Shown here: piece after piece, positions 1 through 6,974 of the stretch
Position numbering within the stretch: position 1 is the first letter of the stretch
How the letters are laid out: the number at the start of each line of letters is the position of its first letter
NCBI RefSeq assembly: GCF_014202315.1
Contig: NZ_JACHGN010000027.1
Span: 18,721 to 82,720, forward strand
Direction of reading: 5' to 3'
DNA: 64,000 nt
From: Thermocatellispora tengchongensis
GTDB taxonomy: Bacteria; Actinomycetota; Actinomycetes; Streptosporangiales; Streptosporangiaceae
Notes under the pieces: generated by a model
Database searches by the model: none
What the model was told of the DNA's origin: nothing
What the model saw: only the letters and a program-made list of their open reading frames with translations
Position numbers and translations under genes: made by a program

Positions 1-430
1 GCGTCTTCTCCCGGCACGACCCGCGCTCAAGCCGCCGCATCCCGGGTGCTGGGCCTTCCCTTTGTGGCCCGCTTAGCGGGTGGGGTCGTGCCCGTGTGCG
101 TGGTCGGAGTGGGCGCCGGTGGCGGCATCGCGACCGTGGTCCCTGCGCTTCTTCTCCCGGCACGACCCGCGCTCAAGCCGCCGCATCCCGGGTGCTGGGC
201 CTTCCCTTTGTGGCCCGCTTAGCGGGTGGGGTCGTGCCCGTGTGTGTGGTCGGAGCGGGCGCATGTTCGCGGTGGCGGCATCGCGACCGTGGTTCCTGCG
301 CTTCTTCTCCTGGCACGACCCGCGCTCAAGCCGCCACATCCCGGGTGCCGGGCCTTCCCTTCGTGGCCCGCTTGGCGGGTGGGGTCGTGCCCGTGTGGTG
401 GTCGGAGCGGGCGCATGTTCGCGGTGGCGC
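1..430. repeat. Three imperfect copies of a ~146-153 bp GC-rich tandem repeat
   Basis: The anchor CGGCACGACCCGCGCTCAAG recurs at about 11, 157 and 310 (third copy with one change), so the unit is 146 then 153 bp. Each unit continues with a segment reading GCTTAGCGGGTGGGGTCGTG and a stretch like GGCGGCATCGCGACCGTGG. The first copy starts at the window edge and may continue upstream. Open frames cross it on both strands, but they are arginine/proline-rich, mutually overlapping and resemble no known protein, so I regard it as non-coding. Confidence 0.85.
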
Positions 431-433
431 CGG

Positions 434-490
434 CCGTGCGGAGCGCGGGCCGTGAACGCAGCCCGGCCGTGCGGAGCGCGGGCCATAAGC
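434..490. repeat. Two copies of a 17-24 bp dispersed motif (CCGTGCGGAGCGCGGGCC)
   Basis: CCGTGCGGAGCGCGGGCC occurs at 434 and 467, 33 bp apart. A third copy lies at 52950-52967, directly upstream of the second NRPS gene, where it continues with GTGAAC-ACAGG much as the copy at 434 continues with GTGAAC-GCAG. Three near-identical copies in unrelated intergenic sites suggest a dispersed repeat family rather than chance. Confidence 0.75.
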
Positions 491-667
491 ACAGATGTCG
501 CGGAGGTTAGGCGAATGAAACGTTTAGGTGACACGCGGACTAGAGTGGATTTCAACAGTCCACTGGCGGAAGGCGTAGACTTAGGAGTGCTCCACGGCGG
601 ACTATGGTTTTGGAGCACGACGTAATCCCCCTACTTCTGTTTGATCAATAAGCGTAAGTGTTGAGGA
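491..667 (+). promoter_or_regulatory. Lower-GC leader with two inverted repeats upstream of the dehydrogenase operon
   Basis: This stretch is clearly less GC-rich than its surroundings. It holds AGTGGA-N9-TCCACT (544-564) and the perfect 8-bp inverted repeat GTGCTCCA-N16-TGGAGCAC (587-618), either of which could be an operator or an RNA hairpin. A 36-codon reading frame (515-625) follows a GGAGG at 501-505. It has two TTA codons plus AGA, CTA and GTA, unlike neighbouring genes, so coding is doubtful. No terminator-like U tract follows the hairpins. Confidence 0.5.
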
Positions 668-1741
668 ATGCACGCGATCACATTTGACGAGCCCGGTGTC
701 GTCAGCGTCGGCTCCGAACCCCCCGCCGAGCTCATCCCCGGCAGCGTGCGGGTGCGCACGCTCTACTCCGGCGTGTCGGCGGGCACCGAGCTCACCGCGT
801 ACCGGGGCACCAACCCCTACCTCAACCGGCTTTGGGACCCGGACAAGCGCCTGTTCGTCGAGGGGCGCACGCACTCCTATCCGCTTACCGGCTGGGGCTA
901 CCAGGAGGTCGGCGAGGTGGTCGAGGCCGCGCCCGACGTCGCCGCCCCGGCCGTGGGCAGCATCGTCTGGGGCGTGTGGGGCCACCGCGGCGAGGCCGTG
1001 CTGCCCGCCGAGCGGGTGGCCGGCCACGTCCTGCCGCCCGGCGCCGACCCGCTGGCGGCGGTCTTCGCCCGCGTGGGCGCCATCGCGCTCAACGCCGTCC
1101 ACGCCGCCGACGTCCACCTGGGCGACCAGGTCGCGATCTTCGGCCAGGGCGTGATCGGGCTGCTCGCCACCCGGCTCGCCGTGCTCAGCGGCGCCCGCGT
1201 GGTCGCCGCCGACGCCATCCCGGCCCGGCTCGAACTCGCCCGCGAGTACGGCGCCGCCGAGGTGTTCGACGTGCTGTCCGGCTCGGCCGCCGAGTTCGTG
1301 CGCAAGCGCATCGAGGGCGCCGACATCGCGATCGAGCTGAGCGGCACCCACCAGGGCCTGAACGAGGCCATCAGGACCGTGCGCCGGGGCGGCCGGGTGG
1401 TCGCCGCCGGGTTCTACCAGGGCGAGGGCCTCGGGCTGCGGCTCGGCGAGGAGTTCCACCACAACCAGGTGCAGCTCGTCTCCTCCCAGATCGGCGCCGT
1501 CGCCTCGTGGCTGTCGCACCGCTGGGACGTCGAGCGTCTGCAGCGCACCTTCATGGAGCTGGTCCAGCGCGGCGAGATCGACACCGCGCCCCTGGTCAGC
1601 CACGTCGTGCCGGTGCAGGACGCCGCGGCGGCGTACGAGCTGCTGGACCGGCACCCCGGCGGCGTGCTGCAGCTCGTCTTCAGCTTTCCCCCACCGCAGG
1701 ATCTCCCATCCCTCCACCACCTAGCCGAGGAGCAGGAATGA
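668..1741 (+). CDS. Medium-chain dehydrogenase/reductase (zinc-binding dehydrogenase family)
   Basis: A 357-residue MDR-superfamily oxidoreductase, probably acting on a sugar or polyol. The GroES-like N-terminal half carries YSGVSAGTEL and GTNPYL. The Rossmann part has GQGVIG near residue 160, followed by ARVVAAD, the usual nucleotide-binding turn. The cysteine of the classical CGxCGTD catalytic zinc motif is absent (the segment reads SGVSAGTEL), so standard zinc alcohol-dehydrogenase chemistry is uncertain. The stop overlaps the start of the isomerase gene in an ATGA, so the two are co-translated. A clear paralogue sits on the opposite strand at 3735-4859 and shares the SAGTELT, GTNPYL and LGEEFHHN segments. 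The Shine-Dalgarno-like GAGGA is unusually close to the ATG. The substrate is unknown. Confidence 0.85.
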   Translation: MHAITFDEPGVVSVGSEPPAELIPGSVRVRTLYSGVSAGTELTAYRGTNPYLNRLWDPDKRLFVEGRTHSYPLTGWGYQEVGEVVEAAPDVAAPAVGSIVWGVWGHRGEAVLPAERVAGHVLPPGADPLAAVFARVGAIALNAVHAADVHLGDQVAIFGQGVIGLLATRLAVLSGARVVAADAIPARLELAREYGAAEVFDVLSGSAAEFVRKRIEGADIAIELSGTHQGLNEAIRTVRRGGRVVAAGFYQGEGLGLRLGEEFHHNQVQLVSSQIGAVASWLSHRWDVERLQRTFMELVQRGEIDTAPLVSHVVPVQDAAAAYELLDRHPGGVLQLVFSFPPPQDLPSLHHLAEEQE

Positions 1742-2523
1742 AGCTGGCCGTCCAGGAGCAGTTGCTGCCCGGCCGCTCGCTGCAGGAGAAGTTCGCGTTC
1801 GCCGTTGACGCGGGCTTCGACGCCATCGAGCTGCGCGGCAAGGGCGACTTCGCCTTCGCGGGCCGCCTCACCGAGCTCAAGCGGGCCCTCGCCGACGGCG
1901 TGGTGATGCCGACCGTCTGCGTGGACATGCCCCACTTCATCGGCGACTTCGACCCCGACAAGCGCCGCGACGCCGTGCAGCAGCTCCGCTCCCAGCTCAC
2001 CGTGATCGCCGAGCTGGGCGGCATCGGCGTGATGACCCCCGCCTCCTGGGGCCAGTTCTCCCTCAGACTGCCCCCGTTCGTGCCCCCGCGCAGCCCCGAG
2101 GAGGACCGCGAGGTGCTCGCCGAGGCGCTGAACGAGCTGGGCGAGCACGCCGCCCGCCACGGCGTGCTGATCATGCTGGAGCCGCTCAACCGCTACGAGA
2201 ACCACATGGTCAACACCCTGGCCCAGGCGGTCGAGCTGTGCTCGATGGACTCCATCCGGGTCGTCGGCGACACCTACCACATGAACATCGAGGAGGACGA
2301 CCCCTGCCGCGCGCTGGTCGAGGCCGCCCCCTACCTCGCCCACATGCAGATCAGCGAGTCCAACCGCAACCAGCCCGGCACCGGGCACATCGACTGGGCG
2401 GCCGAGCTGGCCACCCTCGACGCGATCGGCTACGACGGCTACCTGGCTCTGGAGTGCCGCCTGCGCGGCGAGCCCGAGATCGCGCTGCCGCAGACCGCCG
2501 CGTTCATCAGGAAGTTCCGGTGA
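1738..2523 (+). CDS. Sugar phosphate isomerase/epimerase (xylose-isomerase-like TIM barrel)
   Basis: A 261-residue protein of the AP-endonuclease-2 / xylose-isomerase-like TIM-barrel fold. Expected metal-site segments are in order: LEPLNRYE near residue 150 (Glu), VVGDTYHMN near residue 180 (Asp and His), a histidine in LAHMQISESN, and LALECR near the C-terminus (Glu). This matches the tagatose-3-epimerase / hydroxypyruvate-isomerase group, though members of this fold vary widely in substrate. Length is normal. The start overlaps the previous stop (ATGA), and its own TGA overlaps the GTG of the hydrolase gene, so three genes form one translationally coupled operon. Its substrate is presumably the sugar handled by the flanking dehydrogenase and hydrolase. 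Confidence 0.85.
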   Translation: MKLAVQEQLLPGRSLQEKFAFAVDAGFDAIELRGKGDFAFAGRLTELKRALADGVVMPTVCVDMPHFIGDFDPDKRRDAVQQLRSQLTVIAELGGIGVMTPASWGQFSLRLPPFVPPRSPEEDREVLAEALNELGEHAARHGVLIMLEPLNRYENHMVNTLAQAVELCSMDSIRVVGDTYHMNIEEDDPCRALVEAAPYLAHMQISESNRNQPGTGHIDWAAELATLDAIGYDGYLALECRLRGEPEIALPQTAAFIRKFR

Positions 2524-3866
2524 TCGCCGGGGAGGACGCCGCCGGGATATCCCGCGCGGCGGTCCGCGTCCTGGTCGCGAACTGGGATGGCGGGCACACC
2601 GTGCCCTCCAGGCGGCTCTACCCGCACCAGTGGAGCTGGGACTCCGCGTTCATCGCGATCGGCAACGCCCGCTGGGCGCCGCGCCGCGCCCGGTGCGAGC
2701 TGCTGACGCTGTTCGGCGCCCAGTGGCGCGACGGCAGGGTGCCGCACATCGCCTTCAACCCCGAGGTGCCCATGGGGGCGTACTTCCCGGGGCCCGACTT
2801 CTGGGACGTCAGCGCGCCCTCCGGCACCGTGACGTCCGGCATCGTGCAGCCGCCCGTGCACGCCATCGCGGCCTGGCGGGTGCACCTCGCCGACCCCGAC
2901 CCGGCCTTCCTGCGCCGGATCTACCCGCGCCTGGTCGCCCAGCAGGAGTTCCTGCGCGCCAACCGGCGCAACCCCGACGGGCTGCTGTCGATCCTGCATC
3001 CCTGGGAGTCGGGCATGGACAACAGCCCGGCCTGGGACGAGCCGCTGGCCGCGGTGAACGCCGGGCCCCTGGCCGCCGCCGTCCGCCGCGACACCGCCGT
3101 CGTCAACGCCGACGAACGGCCCACCCAGCGCGACTACGAGTGCTACGTCGAGATCGCCCGCGCCTACCGCGACACCGGCTACCGCCGGGCCGGCGAGTTC
3201 TCCGTGGCCGACCCGCTGTTCAACACGGCCTACGCCGCCGCCGAGACCTCCCTGGCCAAGATCGCCATCGTGTGCGGCCTGGACCCCGAGCCGCACCGGC
3301 GCGAGGCCGCGGCCATGGTGCGGGCGATGGCCGAGCACCTGTACGACGACGGCCTGTTCCACGCCAAGGACGAGCTGACCGGCAAGCTGCTGCGCTCATC
3401 CAGCGGGGCCGGGCTCACCCCGCTGATGCTGCCCGGCCTGCCGCCCCGGCTCGCCGACGAGCTGATCGCCACGGCGCTGGAGCGCTTCGAGCTGAAGCGG
3501 GGCCTGCTGCCCAGCTTCGCGCCCGGCGCGCCGGAGTTCGACTCCGCCCGCTACTGGCGCGGCCCGAGCTGGATCAACCTGGCCTGGATGGTCTGGCAGG
3601 GCCTGCGGCACCGCCGACCGGTGGTCGCCGAGCGGATGGCCGAGACCATGATCCGGGTCGTGGGCCGCGCCGGCTTCCGCGAGTACTTCGACCCGCTCAC
3701 CTTCGAGGGCCACGGCTGCCACGACTTCTCCTGGTCAGCCGCGCTCGTCCTGGACCTCATCGCCGAGTACGGCCTGGACGGCGTGCCGGCGGCCGGCGGC
3801 GAGGTCGGTCAGCAGCGCGGGCGCCTCCTCGAAGCCGACCAGATCGGTGACCACGTGCTCGCGTAG
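2520..3866 (+). CDS. GH63/MGH1-like glycoside hydrolase (trehalase-like alpha/alpha barrel)
   Basis: A 448-residue intracellular hydrolase with no signal peptide. Recognisable segments are PHQWSWDSAFIAIG near residue 37, HPWESGMDNSPAWDEPL near residue 160, YWRGPSWINLAWMV near residue 345 and GCHDFSWSAALVLDL near the end. The WRGPxW and final WSAAL signatures are typical of the (alpha/alpha)6 barrel of GH63-type enzymes, including mannosylglycerate and glucosylglycerate hydrolases (family knowledge). The GTG start lies in a GTGA overlap with the isomerase stop. The last ~44 codons lie antisense to the 3' end of the convergent dehydrogenase gene, and the final ~28 residues after EYGLDG look like non-conserved tail. 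The exact substrate is not readable from sequence; amylo-alpha-1,6-glucosidase-type annotation is possible. Confidence 0.8.
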   Translation: MIAGEDAAGISRAAVRVLVANWDGGHTVPSRRLYPHQWSWDSAFIAIGNARWAPRRARCELLTLFGAQWRDGRVPHIAFNPEVPMGAYFPGPDFWDVSAPSGTVTSGIVQPPVHAIAAWRVHLADPDPAFLRRIYPRLVAQQEFLRANRRNPDGLLSILHPWESGMDNSPAWDEPLAAVNAGPLAAAVRRDTAVVNADERPTQRDYECYVEIARAYRDTGYRRAGEFSVADPLFNTAYAAAETSLAKIAIVCGLDPEPHRREAAAMVRAMAEHLYDDGLFHAKDELTGKLLRSSSGAGLTPLMLPGLPPRLADELIATALERFELKRGLLPSFAPGAPEFDSARYWRGPSWINLAWMVWQGLRHRRPVVAERMAETMIRVVGRAGFREYFDPLTFEGHGCHDFSWSAALVLDLIAEYGLDGVPAAGGEVGQQRGRLLEADQIGDHVLA

Positions 3867-4859
3867 CATCGGGCCGCGCTCCCGCAGCAGGCCGACCGTC
3901 TCGTGGGACAGGCGCTCCCTGTCCCACGCGTGGCCAAGGCCCCGCGGCACCCTGCCGATCTGCGCGCAGCGCACGGTCAGCCCGTTGTGGTGGAACTCCT
4001 CGCCGAGCCGCACCTCGTCGGCGCCGTCGGGGTAGAACGCCAGGTCGATCACCGTGCCCTGGGGCCGCAGCAGCTTCAGGGCCAGGGCCAGCGCGCGGGC
4101 CCGGCCGCGGCACTGGAACACCACGTCCGCGCCGCGGTCGCCGGGGCCGTGCCGCCAGCGCTCCTTCAGCGCGACCGCCGACTCCTCGCCCGTGCCGCCT
4201 GGCTCCTCGCGCAGCGTCTCGGCGCCCAGGGCCTCGGCCACCCGCAGCCGCTGCGGGGTCTCGTCCACGACCACCACCTCGGCGGCCCCCAGCGCGAGCG
4301 CGAACGAGGCGGTCAGCAGGCCGACCACCCCCGCACCGACGACCGCGACGCGGCGGCCGTGCACGCCGTCGCCCAGCTCGCGCACGTACGGCCCGTGCAG
4401 GTCGGCCGCCGCGTGCAGCAGGCCGTTGGCGCAGATGGGGCCCATGTGGGCCACGTAGATGCCGAGCAGCGGGTCGATGTCCTCCGGCAGTCGGACGAAC
4501 CGGTCGGCGAGCGGGTCGGCGACGTAGCCGGTGCGGTGCCCGTACGCCATCGCGACCGGCGTGCCCTCCGCCACGGCCCGCGTGCGCGACTCCACCACCG
4601 TGCCCACCTGCATGTAGCCGATGCCGCGTACGGGATACTCCACCGACGCCGTGCCGCGCCGGAACAGGCACAGCGCGGGGTCCCAGGTGGAGGTCAGGTA
4701 GGGGTTGGTGCCCTTGACGTAGGTCAGCTCGGTTCCCGCCGAGATCCCGCTGTAGCGGGTGCGCACCATGAACCCGCCGCGGGGCACGTCGGGCAGCTTC
4801 TCCTCGACCAGCGTGACCTGGCCGGGCGCCTCGATGCTCAGCGTCGAGACGACGTCCAT
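3735..4859 (-). CDS. Medium-chain dehydrogenase/reductase, paralogue of the gene at 668
   Basis: 374 residues starting MDVVSTLSIEAPG. The start is four bases downstream of the oxidoreductase stop on the same strand, so the two form an operon. The N-terminal domain has YSGISAGTELTYVKGTNPYL and the NAD(P)-binding domain has VAVVGAGVVGLL near residue 185 followed by EVVVVDE. As in its paralogue, the classical catalytic zinc cysteine is missing. The closing segment LGEEFHHNGLTVRCAQIG is shared with the 668-1741 product. An in-frame methionine lies further upstream, inside the oxidoreductase gene, but MDVVST fits family length. Its 3' end overlaps the convergent hydrolase gene by 132 bp. Likely a sugar or cyclitol dehydrogenase; substrate unknown. 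Confidence 0.85.
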   Translation of the reverse strand: MDVVSTLSIEAPGQVTLVEEKLPDVPRGGFMVRTRYSGISAGTELTYVKGTNPYLTSTWDPALCLFRRGTASVEYPVRGIGYMQVGTVVESRTRAVAEGTPVAMAYGHRTGYVADPLADRFVRLPEDIDPLLGIYVAHMGPICANGLLHAAADLHGPYVRELGDGVHGRRVAVVGAGVVGLLTASFALALGAAEVVVVDETPQRLRVAEALGAETLREEPGGTGEESAVALKERWRHGPGDRGADVVFQCRGRARALALALKLLRPQGTVIDLAFYPDGADEVRLGEEFHHNGLTVRCAQIGRVPRGLGHAWDRERLSHETVGLLRERGPMLREHVVTDLVGFEEAPALLTDLAAGRRHAVQAVLGDEVQDERG

Positions 4860-4863
4860 CTGC

Positions 4864-5826
4864 TCACCTCTCCGTCTCCAGGGTGACCGGTACGCCCTCG
4901 GCGGCCGAGCGCGCCACCGCGTGCGCCAGCCGGTGGGTGGCCAGCGCCTCCTCGTACGTCGCACGCACGCCCGCGCCGTCGCCACGCACCGCGTCCACGA
5001 AGGCCCGGTCCACCAGGGTCTTGGCGTCGGACTCCGCGCGCACCATCGTGTCGCCGTCCACCAGCATCTCGGTCTCGTTCAGGTCCAGCGTCACGCCCTC
5101 GGCGTGCACCTCCAGGCCGACGCGGTGCTTGCGGTTGAGCAGGCAGGTGGCGGCCAGCAGCCCGGCCGCGCCCGAGGCGAAGCGCATCACCGCGGCCGTG
5201 GCCCGGTCCACCTCGCCGTCCGGCTGCGCGCCGTCGTCGCCCGGCACCGCGTGCACCATGGTCACCTCGCCCACCAGGACCCGCGCCAGGTCCAGCACGT
5301 GGACGGCCTGCTCCAGCACCTGCCCGCCCGACATCTCGCGCCGCGTCCACCAGGGGACCGGCGGCACCTTGTCCAGCCAGTGCCCGAGCGCGAGGCGTAC
5401 GGGACGGCCGTCGAGCAGCTCGCGGGCCCGGTCGAGGGTGTCCAGGTAGCGCCAGTGGTGGCCCACGGCGGAGGGGAGCCCGCGCCTCCGGATCTCACCG
5501 CCGACTTTCTCCGCGGTGAGTATGTCCAGCGCAAGCGGCTTTTCAACAAATATGGGTAGATCGGCGGATAAGGCATCCAGCTCCGGCGTACCGTGCGCGA
5601 AGGGAGGAACGCACACGTAGACCGCGTCCAGCCCGCCCGCCTCCAGCAGGCCGCCGTGGTCGCCGTAGGCCGGAGCACCGAAGCGCGAGGCCAGTTCCCT
5701 GGCCTTGCTCAGATCGGTGTCGGCGATTCCCGCGATGGCGACATCCGGGAACCCGGACAGCACGGTGGCGTGCCGGGCCGCCACGTTGCCGGCTCCGATG
5801 ATTCCGATCCTGGTGACTGAACTCAC
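4864..5826 (-). CDS. Gfo/Idh/MocA-family oxidoreductase
   Basis: 320 residues with a GTG start. The N-terminal Rossmann fold begins RIGIIGAGNVAARH near residue 7, followed by VAIAGIADTD and the family's conserved FVEKPLA near residue 93, whose Lys is the usual catalytic lysine. The C-terminal alpha/beta domain has GGQVLEQAVHVLDLARVL, holding the His expected in the active site. Members oxidise or reduce sugars and inositols with NAD(P). It is the first gene of a two-gene minus-strand operon with the MDR gene at 3735-4859 and diverges from the glucosyltransferase gene at 5961. A second, distantly related copy lies at 18763-19830. Confidence 0.9.
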   Translation of the reverse strand: MSSVTRIGIIGAGNVAARHATVLSGFPDVAIAGIADTDLSKARELASRFGAPAYGDHGGLLEAGGLDAVYVCVPPFAHGTPELDALSADLPIFVEKPLALDILTAEKVGGEIRRRGLPSAVGHHWRYLDTLDRARELLDGRPVRLALGHWLDKVPPVPWWTRREMSGGQVLEQAVHVLDLARVLVGEVTMVHAVPGDDGAQPDGEVDRATAAVMRFASGAAGLLAATCLLNRKHRVGLEVHAEGVTLDLNETEMLVDGDTMVRAESDAKTLVDRAFVDAVRGDGAGVRATYEEALATHRLAHAVARSAAEGVPVTLETER

Positions 5827-5960
5827 AGACCGGCATATGCCTCAGGTGCGGCGGAGCAAACAAGAAAGTGGGATTTGCTCGACTAATGTTCCAACCGCTC
5901 TGTTTGGGGCAGTTTTGTCCGACCGTGATGCGACGAGTGCGAGTGAGATCGGGGCGACGC
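5827..5960. promoter_or_regulatory. Divergent intergenic region between oxidoreductase and gpgS-like gene
   Basis: About 130 bp of somewhat lower GC that must hold promoters for both directions. I could not identify a convincing -35/-10 pair or operator. In-frame upstream codons for the plus-strand gene exist here (for example ATG near 5927), but they add a basic, non-conserved N-terminus. Confidence 0.4.
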
Positions 5961-6974
5961 ATGGAGAACTACTCGGGACGGGGACCGGCCGTGCCGGACC
6001 GCGTACGGGAATGGTTCGGGCCGCACACCACCAGCGCGGCCGACTGGCCGCTCGACGCGCTCCTGCTGGCCAAGGGGCCGGTCACGGTGAGCGTCGTCCT
6101 GCCCGCCCGCGATGAACAGGAGACGGTCGGCGAGATCGTCTCCATCATCCGGCGCGACCTGGTGGACGCCGTGCCCCTGGTTGACGAGATCGTGGTGGTG
6201 GACTCCCGCTCCACCGACGCCACCGCCGCCGTGGCCGCCGCGGCGGGGGCCAGGGTCGTGCACCAGGACGCGGTGCTGCCCGGCCTGCCACCCCTGTCCG
6301 GCAAGGGCGAGGCCCTGTGGAAGGGCCTGGCCGCCTCCACCGGCGACCTGGTCGTCTTCGCGGACGCAGACCTGCGCAACTTCGGCGCCCACTTCATCTC
6401 CGGCCTGCTCGGCCCGCTGCTGACCGACCCGCGCGTCCAGTTCGTCAAGGGCGCCTACGAGCGGCCGCTGAAAGGGCCGGGGGGCGTCGTGCAGCGCGGC
6501 GCGGGCGGGCGCGTGACCGAACTGGTCGCGCGCCCGCTGCTCAACCTGTTCTGGCCGGAGCTGGCGGGGTTCGTCCAGCCGCTCGGCGGCGAGTACGCCG
6601 CCAGGCGGCGGGTCCTGGAGGCCGTCCCGTTCGTCACCGAGTACGGCGTGGAGTTCGGCCTTCTCGTGGACCTGCTCGAACGCGTCGGCCTGGACGCCAT
6701 GGCGCAGGTGGACCTGGGCAGCCGCGAGCACAGCTCTCAGTCCATCGCCGCCCTGGGCAAGATGTCCGGGCAGATCATCCTCACCGCCTGGTCACGGCTG
6801 GAGCGGCAGGGCCGTCTCGTGTCCTCCGAGCCTCCGGCGACCGCCCTGCTGCAGTTCGCCCCCGATCTGAGCACCGCGGTGAGCGACGTCGCCGTCGCCG
6901 AGCGCCCGCCCCTGATGTCGGTGGTGCGCGAGGCCGTGGCACGGGGGCCGGAGGTCAAGGAGGACGTGGCATGA
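5961..6974 (+). CDS. gpgS: Glucosyl-3-phosphoglycerate synthase-like GT2 glycosyltransferase
   Basis: 337 residues from MENYSGRG. A GT-A fold family 2 glycosyltransferase with VVLPARDEQETV near residue 45, VVVDSRSTDAT near 75, SGKGEALWKGLAA near 113 and the metal-binding DxD region VFADADLRNF near 132. The downstream stretch GRVTELVARPLLN, then VQPLGGEYAARR and VEFGLLVDLLERVGLDA, follows mycobacterial GpgS closely (family knowledge). GpgS transfers glucose from UDP-glucose to 3-phosphoglycerate, the first step to glucosylglycerate and methylglucose lipopolysaccharides. The stop overlaps the GT4 start (ATGA). I preferred the ATG at 5961 because earlier in-frame codons add a non-conserved basic leader. 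A GH63-like hydrolase of the type that degrades such glycerates lies 2 kb upstream. Confidence 0.8.
   Translation: MENYSGRGPAVPDRVREWFGPHTTSAADWPLDALLLAKGPVTVSVVLPARDEQETVGEIVSIIRRDLVDAVPLVDEIVVVDSRSTDATAAVAAAAGARVVHQDAVLPGLPPLSGKGEALWKGLAASTGDLVVFADADLRNFGAHFISGLLGPLLTDPRVQFVKGAYERPLKGPGGVVQRGAGGRVTELVARPLLNLFWPELAGFVQPLGGEYAARRRVLEAVPFVTEYGVEFGLLVDLLERVGLDAMAQVDLGSREHSSQSIAALGKMSGQIILTAWSRLERQGRLVSSEPPATALLQFAPDLSTAVSDVAVAERPPLMSVVREAVARGPEVKEDVA

Noticed and set aside
1-430. CRISPR array
   Set aside because: Repeats are ~150 bp with no unique spacers; they are plain tandem copies.
515-625. Micro-ORF as a RiPP precursor
   Set aside because: No maturation enzyme nearby, atypical codons and overlap with inverted repeats; kept only as a leader observation.
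5868-5960. Earlier starts for the GpgS-like gene
   Set aside because: They add a basic, cysteine-containing leader unlike the family, and cover the divergent promoter region.
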